64,000 nt of DNA. Source: Achatina immaculata (Eukaryota > Mollusca > Gastropoda > Stylommatophora > Achatinidae). Positions 31,836-42,529 of the stretch are shown piece by piece (positions within the stretch are counted from its first letter, which is position 1; each line of letters starts with the position of its first letter). The stretch is taken from positions 49,468,574 through 49,532,573 of the forward strand of contig CM019696.1 of NCBI GenBank assembly GCA_009760885.1. The letters run 5' to 3'. The position numbers and the translations under genes are program-made. Below the pieces are notes generated by a model, which did not search any database, was not told where the DNA came from, and worked only from the letters and a program-made list of their open reading frames with translations.

Positions 31836-32305
31836 CTAAACTATCGAATGCTTTTTGTAATCAATGAATGTAACTAACAGTGAAGAACTCCACTCCATTG
31901 ACTGTTCTACTATTATTATCAATGTAGCAATGCGGTCAGTGCAGGATCTTCCTTGCCTGAAACCTGCTTGCTCTTCTCTTAGTTTACTATCTACTGATGT
32001 TTTAATTCTATTTAGCAAAATCATGCTGAAGACCTTGCTGGGTACTGAGAGCAGGGGCATGCCTCTATAGCTCTTACATTCTAATAGATCTCCTTTCTTA
32101 TGGAGTTTTATAAGATGGGCCTCATTCGGGTCTCATAGGCCTTCTCTTCTCCCCAAATCCTGCTAAATAGTAAGAGTAGTATTTCTGTTGTTATTACTGT
32201 GTTCGTTAAGAGCACTTCTGCTACGATTCCATCTGGACTTGGTGCCCTATTTCTCTCTAACTCTGAGATAGCTTGTTCAGTTTCGGCCTTGCTGGGTGGT
32301 TCCAC
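31836..32305 (-). pseudogene. RTE-E RT N-terminal motifs
   Basis: Two frames: 32305-32108 with AISELERNRAPSPDGIVAEV, and 32060-31836 with MPLLSVPSKVFSMILLNRIK, REEQAGFRQGRSCTDRIATL and LLVTFIDYKK (motif A). A short frameshifted gap lies between them near 32090. Confidence 0.78.
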
Positions 32306-32609
32306 ATTGATGTCTAGAGTATTCTCTGCTGCTGGTATCTCCTTTGTTTCTGTCGGTGCTGGCCTATTTAGGATTCCGCTGAAGTATTCAACCCATCTTT
32401 ACATCTTTTGCTTGTCCCGCCATATTATCAAAATAGGCCTGTCTGTCTTTCTCTACGCTTTTCCTAACCTCTTTATGGGCCAAAATATATTATATCTGAG
32501 CTGAGACCTTTGCTGCTCTTGTTTTACTGTCATTTATTTTTGCTTTCATTTCTGCCCTTCTGTCTATCTTCTTCAGCGTTTCCGATGTAATCCACTCTAT
32601 GTGCTGGGG

Positions 32610-32804
32610 TTACTTAAATCGCATTGTCTCTTCACATGATCTGCTCCACATTTCTTTAGCATTATTCCACACAGAGTTCACATCTGGTGTATCTTCTTCG
32701 TATAACTCCTGCAGATCCTGAAATCTGTTGCTCTGTTTCAGTGTAAAGTTCTTTGGGATTTCTGGGTCTTCCAACAGCACCATATTGTATCTTTTCCTTG
32801 TCAA
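32610..32804 (-). pseudogene. RTE-E linker
   Basis: Short frame with MTRKRYNMVLLEDPEIPKNF, RFQDLQELYEEDTPDVNSVW, NNAKEMWSRS. It corresponds to the helical region between endonuclease and RT and lies just 3' (on the minus strand) of the inserted CR1/Jockey-like piece. Confidence 0.65.
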
Positions 32805-32850
32805 GTCTGTTTTATGATGCTTCTTCGGTTTCTTCCATGGTTCGAAGACT

Positions 32851-33222
32851 ACCTTGTTAGATATTGTTAGAAATTATTTTAATGTTTGCTACAAAACATA
32901 TAGTAGAAGATCTGTACTGAAAAAATATTTTTGTTTATGGATATGTCTGTGTGTGTATATACTTGTGTGAGCGCTATTTTATTAGGTTAATTACTTCTTA
33001 TCTTTTACGTTGAATGTAATAGTTTAATCTTACACTCTTTTAATGTTTTCCCCCCTAATGTAATTTGTATACTTGTATTAAATCGAGTGTGTGTGGGAAG
33101 AATGAAAGATGCAGTGATGAAGGGCAGAATGTAAGACGGGCCTATGTGCCCAATTCTCTACCCTTTAAAAAGAAAAATCATTCATTCATTCGTTCGTTTG
33201 TTCGTTCATTCATTCACTCATC
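32851..33222 (+). mobile_element. CR1/Jockey-like 3' UTR insertion in RTE-E
   Basis: Starts TTGTTAGATATTGTTAGAAA and follows 2620-2958 closely to GTGCCCAATTC and an (ATTC/GTTC)n tail (33178-33222). It separates the SEHHLLIIKLRM end of the RTE-E endonuclease from the linker. No clear target duplicate is seen. Confidence 0.82.
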
Positions 33223-34121
33223 CTCAGTTTAATTATCAGTAGGTGGTGTTCAGATGCTACGTCTGTCAATATTGTCTGTCTGGTTCTCAGTGACATGATT
33301 TGGTGATACCCATGTGGCTTTGTGTATGGTTTTATGTGGAAATATACTACTTCCAATGACAAGGTTGTTGAGCATGCATAGATCTGCCAGCCTTCCTCCA
33401 TTTTCGTTCATTATTCCCAATCTATTTTGACCCGTTACTTTCTCATAACCTTCGCTGATCTTATCTACCTTTGCACTGATGTCCTCCATTAGAACTGTTA
33501 TGTGTTTGTTGCCAGTTGGTTTAGGATTTCCTGCAATGTGTTGTAGAATTCGTTCTTTACTACCTCTTCTGCATCATTTGTTGGCACGTATACATAGATG
33601 ATATTCAGCTTAACATCCTTCTTCTTTGTTGAGAAGCAGGCTGTAATTATCCTTGAGCTAACTGTCTCCCAGCTCATCAGTGCTCTCTGGGACTCTCTGG
33701 ATAGCATTAATGCCACGCCCTCTGAGTGTGCCACATCTGGGTTTTGGTTACCTGAAAACAGGATTGTCTCCCATGTTTGATAGTCTAAGCTGACCTGTTC
33801 CTGTCTAGTGTGTTTCGCTCAGCCCCAGTATCTTTATACAGATATTATATATATAATATTATTATATTTATTCATTCCTCTCGCTATCATGGCAGCCTTT
33901 ATAATTTCATTCATTGTTCTAACGTTCCAACATGCATTGGTAAAAGATGTCCTGGTACTCAGTTGGGATGTCGGTTCTGCAGCTTCCTTTCGGCTTTGAG
34001 TGCACAACGTCATGCGCTCTGTTATCAGAGTCCCTTCCTTTTCCAAGACAAAGTTTCCTGGTTTTCTTCTTCGTGTTTTTTTTTTAATATACAGGGAACA
34101 GGTCGTTGGCTTATCTCCCAA
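33223..34121 (-). pseudogene. RTE-E AP-like endonuclease
   Basis: Three frames: 34121-33834 with ACWNVRTMNEIIKAAMIARG (start of the domain); 33734-33498 with NIIYVYVPTNDAEEVVKNEF and GNQLATNT-like residues before the DFNAK position; 33489-33250 with MEDISAKVDKI (GDFNAKV degraded), NNLVIGSSIFPHKTIHKATW, then SEHHLLI (degraded SDH). Stops and frameshifts make it inactive. Confidence 0.78.
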
Positions 34122-34204
34122 CCTCCATAGTCACCTCTACGCGGAAGGTGGCAGTGGTCCTATTCTTTTCTCCCCAGATGTGGGCCCTGGTAACCACACG
34201 GGTG

Positions 34205-35605
34205 AACAAATCTGCAGGTGAATATGAAATAACAACCAAAATATTAAAAGCTATAAACAGTGACAACATGAACCAACTATAAAGAATACTTAATAAAGTT
34301 TGGAAAGAAGAAAAGGTCCCCTCTAAATTGAAAACAGGAATCATTGTTATTTAAAAAAAAAAAAAGAAGCAACCCTAGCCAAGCTATGGAGATTGGAGAG
34401 AAGTAACGTCAGTTACCTCAGCATAGTTGTGTCAAAAGCATTTTGCAAAGTCATTCTGAACAGAATTAAAGATATAGTTAATACTGCAATGAGAGAAGAA
34501 CAAGCAGGATTTCGAAAAGGGAGAAGCTGTCTCGGCCAAATCTTTACTTTAAGAATAACACTTGAAGAACATATCGAAAAAGCAAAAATTGTTAATCCTG
34601 AACTTCACAGACCTTAGAAAAGCATTTGATGGCATACATAGAGATTCATTGTTTGTGCAGTTAATAAAGAAGAAGGTATGAGCAAATGGTTCCAGATTGA
34701 AACAGGCGTGAAACAAGGATGTTATCTCCCTTTCTTCGTAATGAAAAAATGTTGCACGTGTAAAACGGGCATTGATTGGGTATACGGGACCCAGCTAGAA
34801 GATCTTGATTTTGCTGATGACATAAACTCTTATCATTTACAATGTGAAATCGATGGGAAAAAAAAGATACACTGTCTTCACTGGCTAACAAAATAGGACT
34901 TGAAATTAACAAGGGGAAAAAAACAAAAATAATGAAACTTCCCATTAATCAAGAAGGAAAAATATACGTAGAAGGAACATCTGTTGAAGAAGTAAACCAA
35001 TTTGCATATCTCGGCAGCTACACAGACCAGGATGGTGACACCAGAAAGGAAGTTAGAATTAGAATTGCAATTAACAGCACTGATCTTCAAGAATCTTACC
35101 TGGTACGGAAGGTACCATGATGAACAAGATGGTCCAGCCTAAGCTTTCAATCTAAAAACTCTCACCACGTCACCGTGCTACAACTATCTAGCGGCACCAT
35201 GTGGTGTTAATAACAAAAAATTGGACTCTTTCGAAAAGAAACGGCTAAGGAAAATACTCAGCATAAAGTGGAACGAATTCAGGAACAACGCAGAGATAAG
35301 GCAGATGAGCGAACAAAAACTTGTCTCATGGGTGATCAGAAAAAGGAGATAGACATATGTCGGTCACGTCATGAGAAGAAACGGTCGGAGAATCCCAAAA
35401 CAAGCTATCAAGTGGAACACAACAGGCCAAAGAAAAAGAGGTCGACCAAGTGAAACTTGAAAGAGGACATTGATAAGAGAAGCCAGTTTTGTGGGCATAA
35501 CATCCCTTGGTGATGTTGAAAAGCTCGTTGAAAAGAGGAAATCTTGGCGAACTACCATGCGAAACCTATGTAACGTTTAACGGCACGGGAAGGATGTAAG
35601 AACAT
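34205..35605 (+). mobile_element. RTE-A copy on + strand, second part
   Basis: Continues 30475-30748 after the RTE-E insertion. Degenerate RT with EEQAGFRKGRSCLGQIFTLR, TDLRKAFDGIHRDS (followed by a deletion), GVKQGC and ADDIN relics, then KIYVEGTSVEEVNQFAYLGS. At 35097 the sequence switches to a U1-like block, and A resumes at 35220 with KLDSFEKKRLRKIL-like codons, missing roughly 200 bp. The 3' end CGGCACGGGAAGGATGTAAG closes it at about 35600. Confidence 0.85.
35097..35213 (+). ncRNA. U1 snRNA-derived sequence inside RTE-A
   Basis: CTTACCTGGTACGGAAGGTA, then CCATGATGAACAAGATGG and AGCCTAAG, match the U1 5' end as at 12298. The following part is shared with that copy and not with U1 (ATCTAGCGGCACCATGTGG). 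It begins exactly where RTE-A coding stops (AAGAATCTT, sharing CTT with the U1 start) and replaces a piece of the element, which argues for template switching or replacement rather than simple insertion. Confidence 0.65.
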
Positions 35606-36002
35606 GTAAGAAGTATAAAAATAAATAGAGAATTACTTGAACAGGTGGAAAAATTGTAAATTTTCGAACAGAAGATGAGAAGATTATACCCCAGGACTCC
35701 TCCTTCATAATATTATCTCACCACCTACCACAGAAGTATGACATGACACGCGTCTTTATCACGCCATGTGGCTGGTAGATAAAGAGCTCCATCGTGCCCG
35801 TTCTTCAGAAAAATCCTCTCAGATGCATTGTATGTTTTTCATTCACTTTTCTGTACTAGATTTAAAACAAAATATTTCCCTTTTATTTATTCCGGATCCC
35901 TCTAATCCTCTTAGTGTCTTAAATATTGACCCTCGCCCAGTCTTAGCCGTTCTTGCATCCATCAAGACGCCGTCCGCCTCACTAAAGTAATAGCGAGGAC
36001 CT
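35606..36002. other. Unassigned sequence
   Basis: No gene or repeat is recognised in these 400 bp. Confidence 0.45.
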
Positions 36003-36085
36003 TCTGACCAAATATTTGAAACACTAAACCGATGATTTTGTTTTCCCATCTACACTCCCATCAAAATTGTATCTCATTAAAATAC
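36003..36085. repeat. Short dispersed repeat shared with 24176-24250 and 43196-43270
   Basis: Block CTGACCAAATATTTGAAACA, then ACTAAAC.GATG and CCATCTACACTCCCATCA. The other two copies are paired across the inverted duplication; this third one is independent. Confidence 0.7.
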
Positions 36086-36520
36086 AACTCATTCTCAGTG
36101 TCTTGTCTAGTCTTGTCTTCTTCCTCATCTTTCGGTGGGACAAATAGACATCTTGACAGGGCTCGACGATTTGCTTCATATAATGGGATATTTAATGCTT
36201 CTGTAATTTCCTCTCTCCATCTCCTGCGTGGGCGACCTCTTCCTCTGCTACCTACAAATCTTTGTGTGAATGTTTCTTGTGATGCATTGTCTGGTGCTAA
36301 CCAAGTAACGTGGCCAAACCATTTGACTTGCTGTTTCTGGATATAGTGTAATACTGGTGTTACTCCAACCTTTGCCCTGATGGTGTCATTTCTTATTTGG
36401 TCTCTTCTTGTCACATTTAGTATTCTCTTTAAACATCTCATTTCTGTCGTGAAGATTTTTCTTTTGTTCTTGTCAATACTCTTCTATGGTATGGTTTTAT
36501 TATACAACAGACAAATATAT
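36086..36520 (-). pseudogene. RTE-F ORF C-terminal part
   Basis: On the minus strand: KIFTTEMRCLKRILNVTRRD, VLHYIQKQQVKWFGHVTWLA and the basic VGSRGRGRPRRRWREEITEA, then LYEANRRALSR. This is the usual end of an RTE-like ORF (FGH, GRPRRRW). The family differs from A to E in sequence. A second, more decayed copy of the same region follows at 36600-36775. Confidence 0.78.
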
Positions 36521-36599
36521 CTTGTCTTCTCTTGTATCCTTGGTCAGCTCTCTTACAGCCTCGAAGGAACAAAAAAAAAAAAACCAACGTTTTGATAGG

Positions 36600-36775
36600 A
36601 CTCCATAGTTTGTTTCATATAAGGAGATGTTTAAGGTTTCTGTTACTCCGTCCATTCATGTTCTGCTTGGACATCTGTCCATTTTTATCCCTTTTTTTGT
36701 GTTAATGTTTCCTATGATATTGTGTCTGGTGGTAGGTAGTTGTTTAACGTGACCAGATCATTTGATTTGTGAATG
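36600..36775 (-). mobile_element. Second, decayed RTE-F fragment
   Basis: Base-level similarity to 36170-36335 (CATATAAGGAGATGTTTAA, TTAATGTTTCCTATGATATTG, CGTGACCAGATCATTTGA), in the same orientation. No frame remains. Confidence 0.6.
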
Positions 36776-37252
36776 TAGATAAAAGTAAACGAAAAAAAAC
36801 ATGCTGGTAGATTGAAAGACAGACAGAAAGACAAACACAGTGCTGTAACATTTAATGTAAACAGAGTATAACACACCATGAGAACAATGCATGCAGGGAA
36901 CTCTCTACTGCAGAGAGCAGAACAACAACACAACTCATGCAGATCATCAGAGGAAGTACCCCCCTCCCAGACAAGTGTTTTGGCCCTATTAAACTCCTGA
37001 CACTCTAATGGGGGTGGGCCTCTCTGGGCCATGACTCCCAGAGGTCTTGTGACTTGTTGCTTTTTTTTCGTTCTGGTATTGAACCCATGATCTTCCAGCT
37101 GACACTGGACCTTGAAAAGACAACGCAAAATAAAACTGTGATAATTAAAATGTGGATAAATAGAATAATAGTGTAATAGAATTACTGTTTATATTCTAAG
37201 GCACCACTATAATAGTATTGGCACCACTGAATTAATATTCTCAGCACCAACT
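36776..37252. other. Unassigned sequence
   Basis: A 138-codon minus frame (36712-37128) is open but has no domain. Just before the LTR element are three loosely repeated GGCACCACT..AAT units (37198-37250). Confidence 0.45.
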
Positions 37253-38030
37253 AAAATGGTTTTCTACTGGGTTGATTAAATCTTCTTGTGGAGTACAGTT
37301 TCATCTTAGAAATTTCTTCTTGTTGTTGGTGTTATAGAATCACCTAATTTTCTGTGTTACACACTAAGAAAATCCAACAAGACTCCCAGGCTTCCAACTC
37401 CACAGAATAATACTGATACAACAACTTAACTAAACTTGGCAGTCTTCCAGCATAACAGAACTTGTCAAATAATGAGAATCCCAACAAAGCCAATGTTGTA
37501 GTTTATATAAATTCAGACAACACAAGTTTATTGATGGAAAAAAATGAGGGGTGAAATTATGAGGATGGAAACGTAGCCATCAGACTGAACAGAAATTACA
37601 ATGACAATGCCTGGCGTGAGAGAACTCTACGCCATATGGGCGAAAACCTTACAATGTCCTTATACACGTAAAACCATACTTACAACGTTCCACCCAAAAC
37701 CTCAACCATCACAAGAAAAACTAAATCTTCCATCTCAACTACCTAAACCTGTCACTACAAAAAGAAACTCTTCCTAACAAGACTCCATCTACAACAAACT
37801 AGTAAGGTTCTTCCTACAACAAACAAGTAAGGCTCCCCTTAGACTAATCGTGAGTGGTATTTATACTATCCCTACCCACTCAGTTTTATCCATGCTGCAC
37901 GCTTATCATAAGACCCCCGCTCAATTGTCTCAACCAACCTACCTTTTAACAAGGGTACTCACTCTATTAATTAATTCCTAAATACCAATCATGCTTATAA
38001 CCCCTATCCAAGAGAAATACTGCTATAATA
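37253..38030 (-). repeat. Downstream LTR
   Basis: About 95 percent alike to 40652-41481 by eye. It lacks 54 bp present in the other copy (40664-40717); both breakpoints carry TTCT, so the deletion is probably microhomology-mediated. It holds TACAACAAACAAGTAAGG-type short repeats. Confidence 0.82.
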
Positions 38031-38052
38031 TTCCCCCCTCCCAAAAAGTAGA
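38031..38052 (-). promoter_or_regulatory. Polypurine tract
   Basis: The minus strand reads CTACTTTTTGGGAGGGGGGA directly before the downstream LTR. This is where plus-strand DNA synthesis would be primed in an LTR retrotransposon. Confidence 0.7.
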
Positions 38053-38249
38053 GTTTTGCCTGTCAAAACTCTCAAAAAAAAACAATCTACTAATCTAGAT
38101 TATAATATAACTCCAGGCATATTCAAAGATTATAATCAACTCTCAACATAGAACTTTATACCCTGACTATACCCATAAACTGTTCCTGTGACATTCGGCT
38201 ATACCCAGCCCATGTCCACTTCATATACAATCATCTATTTCTATTATGT

Positions 38250-38592
38250 GTGATTCCTCACTACACATGCATAGAATAGGTAAACTCTGGTACTATATAT
38301 AATCTGCTTTTTCTGACAAATGCAGCCATATGCTGTACATATGCAGAATTGGTTAATCTGGGTTACAAATATTAATCATCCAGTCTAAAACATATGTAAA
38401 TATCCATTAACCATATGCAGAATAGGCAAAACTTTGAGTATCATATATATAATCATCCATTCTTGTCACATGCGACTACACGGTACACATGTGCAGAATA
38501 GGCAAAACTTGAGTATCAGATATAATCATCCATTCTTGTCACATGCGACTACACGGTACACATGTGCAGAATAGGCAAAACTTGAGTACTAG
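38250..38592. repeat. About 72-bp tandem repeat in LTR element interior
   Basis: Two near-identical units (CACATGCGACTACACGGTAC, ACATGTGCAGAATAGGCAAA, ACTTGAGTA) at about 38455-38590, preceded by two or three degenerate units. Confidence 0.8.
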
Positions 38593-40630
38593 GCTAATCC
38601 GCCTTCCATTTATCCCCCAAGGGATTGTGCCAGGTACCACATGTATGCGCAACAAAACAAAGAAATATCTAGTTCCTTAAAAAAAAAAGACCCCCTCTGA
38701 GAATCTGTACCTTGAGCTCGGTCACATGGAATCTCCATGTTCCGGGTTAGGTACCCAATCAGAGAACTACACCTGTTTGTGCAATCTCCTCATAACATCA
38801 CATCCGAGGCAATACTGTCACATCAAAGGTAATAACCAATTTGAAACATGGTATATGCCAGAACAAATGGCTATTTATAAGTCATAATCAGTAATGTCAC
38901 CTTATTCAAGGCTACATGATTTATCATCCATCATAACTAACTACTAATATGTCCATTATACAAAAAATAAACTAAAAGAAAAAAAACATTCACTAATTGC
39001 TGCACAAGAACTATATAATCTAAAAAAAATATTCTTAAGAGAATCTCCAACTGCAGCTTAATCTCCCAGGGACACCCCAGATGTAGTAATAGTACTTCAA
39101 GGGCTTATGGTACACTTCCAATGCACTGCATGACAAAGCCTAACATCTTCCATAGTGCAAGGACTCTTCCTGGAAAACTTAGACATGTAACCAATGTCTA
39201 TAAAAAAAAAACAAAACAAAAAAACAATATTAGCAATATACAAGCTACCCAAAATAATCCAACCATAATTTAATCTAATACAGTCCAGAATGATTGCTGT
39301 ACTTTTTAATTAAAATAAGTAACAACAGCAAATGGCAATCTTCCAGCAACATTTTAACTAAGAATCCTCAGTTTTCTACCACTTAATCAGAGCAAAGAAA
39401 CTAAGAATAATGACACATACACTAATGCCAAATGTCAATAACATCATTGCTAATACAAAATCACAACAAAATGGTAAACTAAATACTAATTAATCCCAAT
39501 CCAGAAAAATTCCACAGCAGAACAAAATAATTGTCCATAATGTATAAATATAGTAATGTTCCTGAAATTTCTAGATAATCTTTTCCAGAGGAGATATCTC
39601 TGGCAACTTCAAATACAACAGAATGTTCATTTTAAAAAAATTGTTTCACAGTTGAAAGTAGTCCAAAAAGTTACTATATCCACCGTACGAATGTCTGGCG
39701 ACTGGATGAATCAGAACTATTCAATTGTCCAGCAAACTTCCAAAGAGAATGACAGTAATTAAATCCAACATTCACTACTTGGGCTATAGTTAGTAATGTT
39801 CAGTCTGCACGATCTGGCTTGACTTCTTGCTGAAATTTCAGATGTCACAGTTAAGTTACAAATTATTACCTGTCCCTACCTATGTAGTACCAGCGAAATG
39901 TACCATAACAAACTGCATTGGTTCCTGGCAGAATAGTGGTTCAGGATCAGCTTCACTGGACTGGATACAAGCTACTGGTATGGCTTCATCCACTATGCTG
40001 TCTAGGGCCCAGGAGCTAGAGGTGCCCCCAAGATTCTGAGCAAGCCGGACATCGTCGCCGCCTTGAGTAGACGCCACAAAGACTCGTCAACACACCCCTG
40101 ACGCCAATTCGAATGAAGAAAAAGGACGTCAACGCAACGCAACTCTTCCTAATCTAGACTCCTTTTCTTCTCCGGCAGAAGATGTCGGGAAGCCAATTCT
40201 GACAGAACTACCAACCGAAATTCGAACGCTAGCTAGCTAACCAAACTCCAATCTTGACTCTTTCCCTAACTAACTACAAACCTATCAACTCCTAATCTAT
40301 CTGCAGGCAACTTCCAAAACTGTTAAGCTAGCTATCCCTACTCTAGCAACACATTCCCTAATGACCAAAACACTAGTCTGCGCATGTCACGGAATTACCA
40401 TACGAGCCACAAGAGATAAAACGAGGCTAAGATAGTAAACAGGTCATCGATCGATAATCATAATCTAGGGCATGGTAACAATAGAAAAAAAAAACTGTGT
40501 GTACTACACCGCTGCAGACAAAAAATACTACAACCTGCCAAGTCTTCACAATTAGAAGTATAAACCATGAATGAGACCAGCGGCCCACGAGCAACAACTA
40601 AAACAAATTGTTGCCGACCGTGAAAGAAAG
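38593..40630 (-). other. LTR element interior, essentially non-coding
   Basis: AT-rich, with many stops in all frames. The only possible coding trace is a 66-codon minus frame (39880-40077) beginning MASTQGGDDVRLAQNLGG. Its position downstream of the primer-binding site would suit the start of a gag ORF, but it has no recognisable domain. No protease, RT or integrase motif was found. Confidence 0.6.
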
Positions 40631-40649
40631 GACTGGTCACGGCGCCAAA
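40631..40649 (-). promoter_or_regulatory. Primer-binding site
   Basis: TTTGGCGCCGTGACCAGTC on the minus strand, immediately after the upstream LTR. TGGCGCC is the common start of tRNA-primed binding sites (complement of a tRNA 3' end) in animal LTR retrotransposons. Confidence 0.72.
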
Positions 40650-40651
40650 TA

Positions 40652-41481
40652 AAAATGGTTTTCTTCTTTCTGAGGCCATATTATATATATAATGGCTGTA
40701 CCTAGCTGAATCCGTATTCTATTGGGTTGATTAAATCTTCTTGTGGAGTTCAGTTTCATCTTAGAAAATTCTTCTTGTTGTTGGTGTTATAGAATCACCT
40801 AATTTTCTATGTTACACACTAAGAAAATCCAACAAGACTCCCAGGCTTCCAACTCCACAGAATAATACTGATACAACAACTTAACTGAACTTGGCAGTCT
40901 TCCAACATAACAGAACTTGTCAAACAATGAGAAACTCAACAAAGCCAATGTTGTAGTTTATATAAATTCAGACAACACACGTTTATTGATGGACAAAATG
41001 AGGGGTGAAATTATGAGGATGGAAACGTAGCCATCAGACTGAACAGAAATTACAATGACAATGCCCGGCGTGAGAGAACTCTACGCCATATGGGCGAAAA
41101 CCTTACAATGTCCTTATACACGTAAAACCATACTTACAACGTTCCACCCGAACTACCTCAGCCATCACAAGAAAACCTAAATCCTCCAACTAACTACCAA
41201 AAAACTACCACTACTAAAAACTCTTCCTAACAAGACTCCATCTACATCAAACTAGTAAGGTTCTTCCTACAACAAACAAGTAAGGCTCCCCTTAGACTAA
41301 TCGTGAGTGGTATTTATACTATCCCTACCCACTCAGTTTACTCCATGCTGCACACTTATCACAAGACCCCCGCTCAATTGTCTCAACCAACCTACCTTTC
41401 AAACAAGGGTACTCACTCTATTAATTAATTCCTAAATACCAATCCTGCTTATAACCCCTAGCCAAGAGAAATACTGATATA
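40652..41481 (-). repeat. Upstream LTR
   Basis: The longer LTR copy of about 830 bp. The canonical TG..CA ends are not evident (the minus strand starts near TATATCAGTATTTCTC and ends near GAAAACCATTTTT), and no target-site duplicate could be read, so the exact edges are uncertain by several bases. Confidence 0.78.
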
Positions 41482-41792
41482 GCTTGTCCGGCGGTGTGTG
41501 TCAGGAATGGATTTAATAGAATGTGAAGACTGTTTAAATGTAGACCTGTGATATGTGGTCAGTGGGTTGTAACTAGGGGTGGTGGATGGGAGACCGGGGA
41601 GGGGAGAGAGAGTGATACAATGTTGACCTAGTCAGGAGAAGTTGAAATAAATGATTAGGGTTGATTGGTTGCAAAGTGATGCTGTGATGAGGTTTGACAA
41701 ATAAGAAGGGGTGGAGCTTAGTGGAAAGGTACTATAATGATTGAAGAGAATGTTAAGTGTAGCTGAACAACGAGTTTAATCCATGTGGCTCC

Positions 41793-42519
41793 TTATCTTA
41801 TCTTATATCTTATATCCTTCCCGTGCCGTTAAACGTCACATAGGCCTCACAAAGTAGTTCACCAATTTTTCCTGTCTTCGGCGAGTCTTTCAACCTCATC
41901 ATAGGATTTTATGTCTATTAATTTGGCCTCTCTTAACAATGTCCTCTTCAGAGTTTCACGCGGTCTGCCTCTTTTTCTTTGGCCTGTTGTGTTCCACTTG
42001 ATGGCTTGTTTTGAGATTCTCTGATCATTTCTTCTCATCAAGTGACCAACATATGTCCATCTCCTTTTCCTGATCACCCATGAGACTGGTTGTTGTTCAG
42101 TCATCTGTCTTATCTCTGCATTGTTCTTGAATTCGTTCCACTTGATGTCGAGTATTTTCCTTAGGCATTTGTTTTCAAAAGAGTCTAATTTCTTTTCAAT
42201 TTCTTTAGTTGTTTTCCAGCTTTCGCATGCATAAATGAGGGTGGATATTACATTTGAATTGAATAGTCTTAACTTGGTTTTTGTGCTTATAACTTTTGAG
42301 TTCCATATGTTCTCAAGATTTTTGAAGATTGATGCTGCTTTTGCAATTCTGACCCTAACTTCCTTTCTAGTGTCTCCATCTTGGTCTATGTAGCTGCCAA
42401 GGTATGCAAATTGATTGACTTCTTCAATATCTGTCCCTTCTATGTGTATTTTTCCATTTTGATTAATGGGAATTTTCATTAATTTTGTTTTGTCCTTGTT
42501 AATTTGTATTACATTAATA
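41793..42519 (-). mobile_element. RTE-A 3' end inserted in PLE-1, TSD ATGTGGCTCC
   Basis: A 727-bp, 5'-truncated minus-strand A element flanked by the 10-bp repeat ATGTGGCTCC (41783-41792, 42520-42529). The left arm has the empty site at about 25190-25201. The frame from 41859 to about 42505 is open: KIHIEGTDIEEVNQFAYLGS, YACESWKTTKEI, RKRGRPRETLKRTLL, KSYDEVERLAEDRKNW. Fourteen non-A bases (TATTAATGTAATAC on the minus strand) lie between the truncation point and the TSD, like 5'-junction filler. Confidence 0.92.
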
Positions 42520-42529
42520 ATGTGGCTCC

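Larger units (their letters stand above)
30749..34204 (-). mobile_element. RTE-E, near full length, nested in RTE-A
   Basis: A minus-strand element of about 3.1 kb plus a 370-bp insertion. From the right: endonuclease start with ACWNVRTMNEIIKAA (33834-34121), RT (31757-32305) and C-terminal domain ending in a (GATGAT)n tail (30762-30785). It sits between two contiguous halves of a plus-strand RTE-A; the edges AAAGCT and AAATCT may be degenerate target duplicates. A CR1/Jockey-like 3' end is inserted at 32851-33222, giving three nesting levels. Confidence 0.85.
37253..41481 (-). mobile_element. Degenerate LTR retrotransposon, minus strand
   Basis: Two direct repeats of about 780-830 bp (37253-38030 and 40652-41481) flank 2.6 kb. 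On the minus strand a primer-binding-site-like sequence TTTGGCGCCGTGACCAGTC follows the upstream LTR (40631-40649), and a polypurine tract GGGAGGGGGGAA precedes the downstream LTR (38031-38042). These positions fit an LTR retrotransposon transcribed leftwards. The interior has no gag-pol, so it is a non-autonomous or heavily decayed copy. The right LTR borders PLE-1 sequence directly. Confidence 0.8.

Noticed and set aside
30475..35605. Twin-priming inversion of one RTE-A element with 27866-30470
   Set aside because: The two parts overlap in content, whereas twin priming gives non-overlapping halves.
36712..37128. 138-codon minus-strand frame as a gene
   Set aside because: No recognisable motif; composition is like surrounding non-coding DNA.
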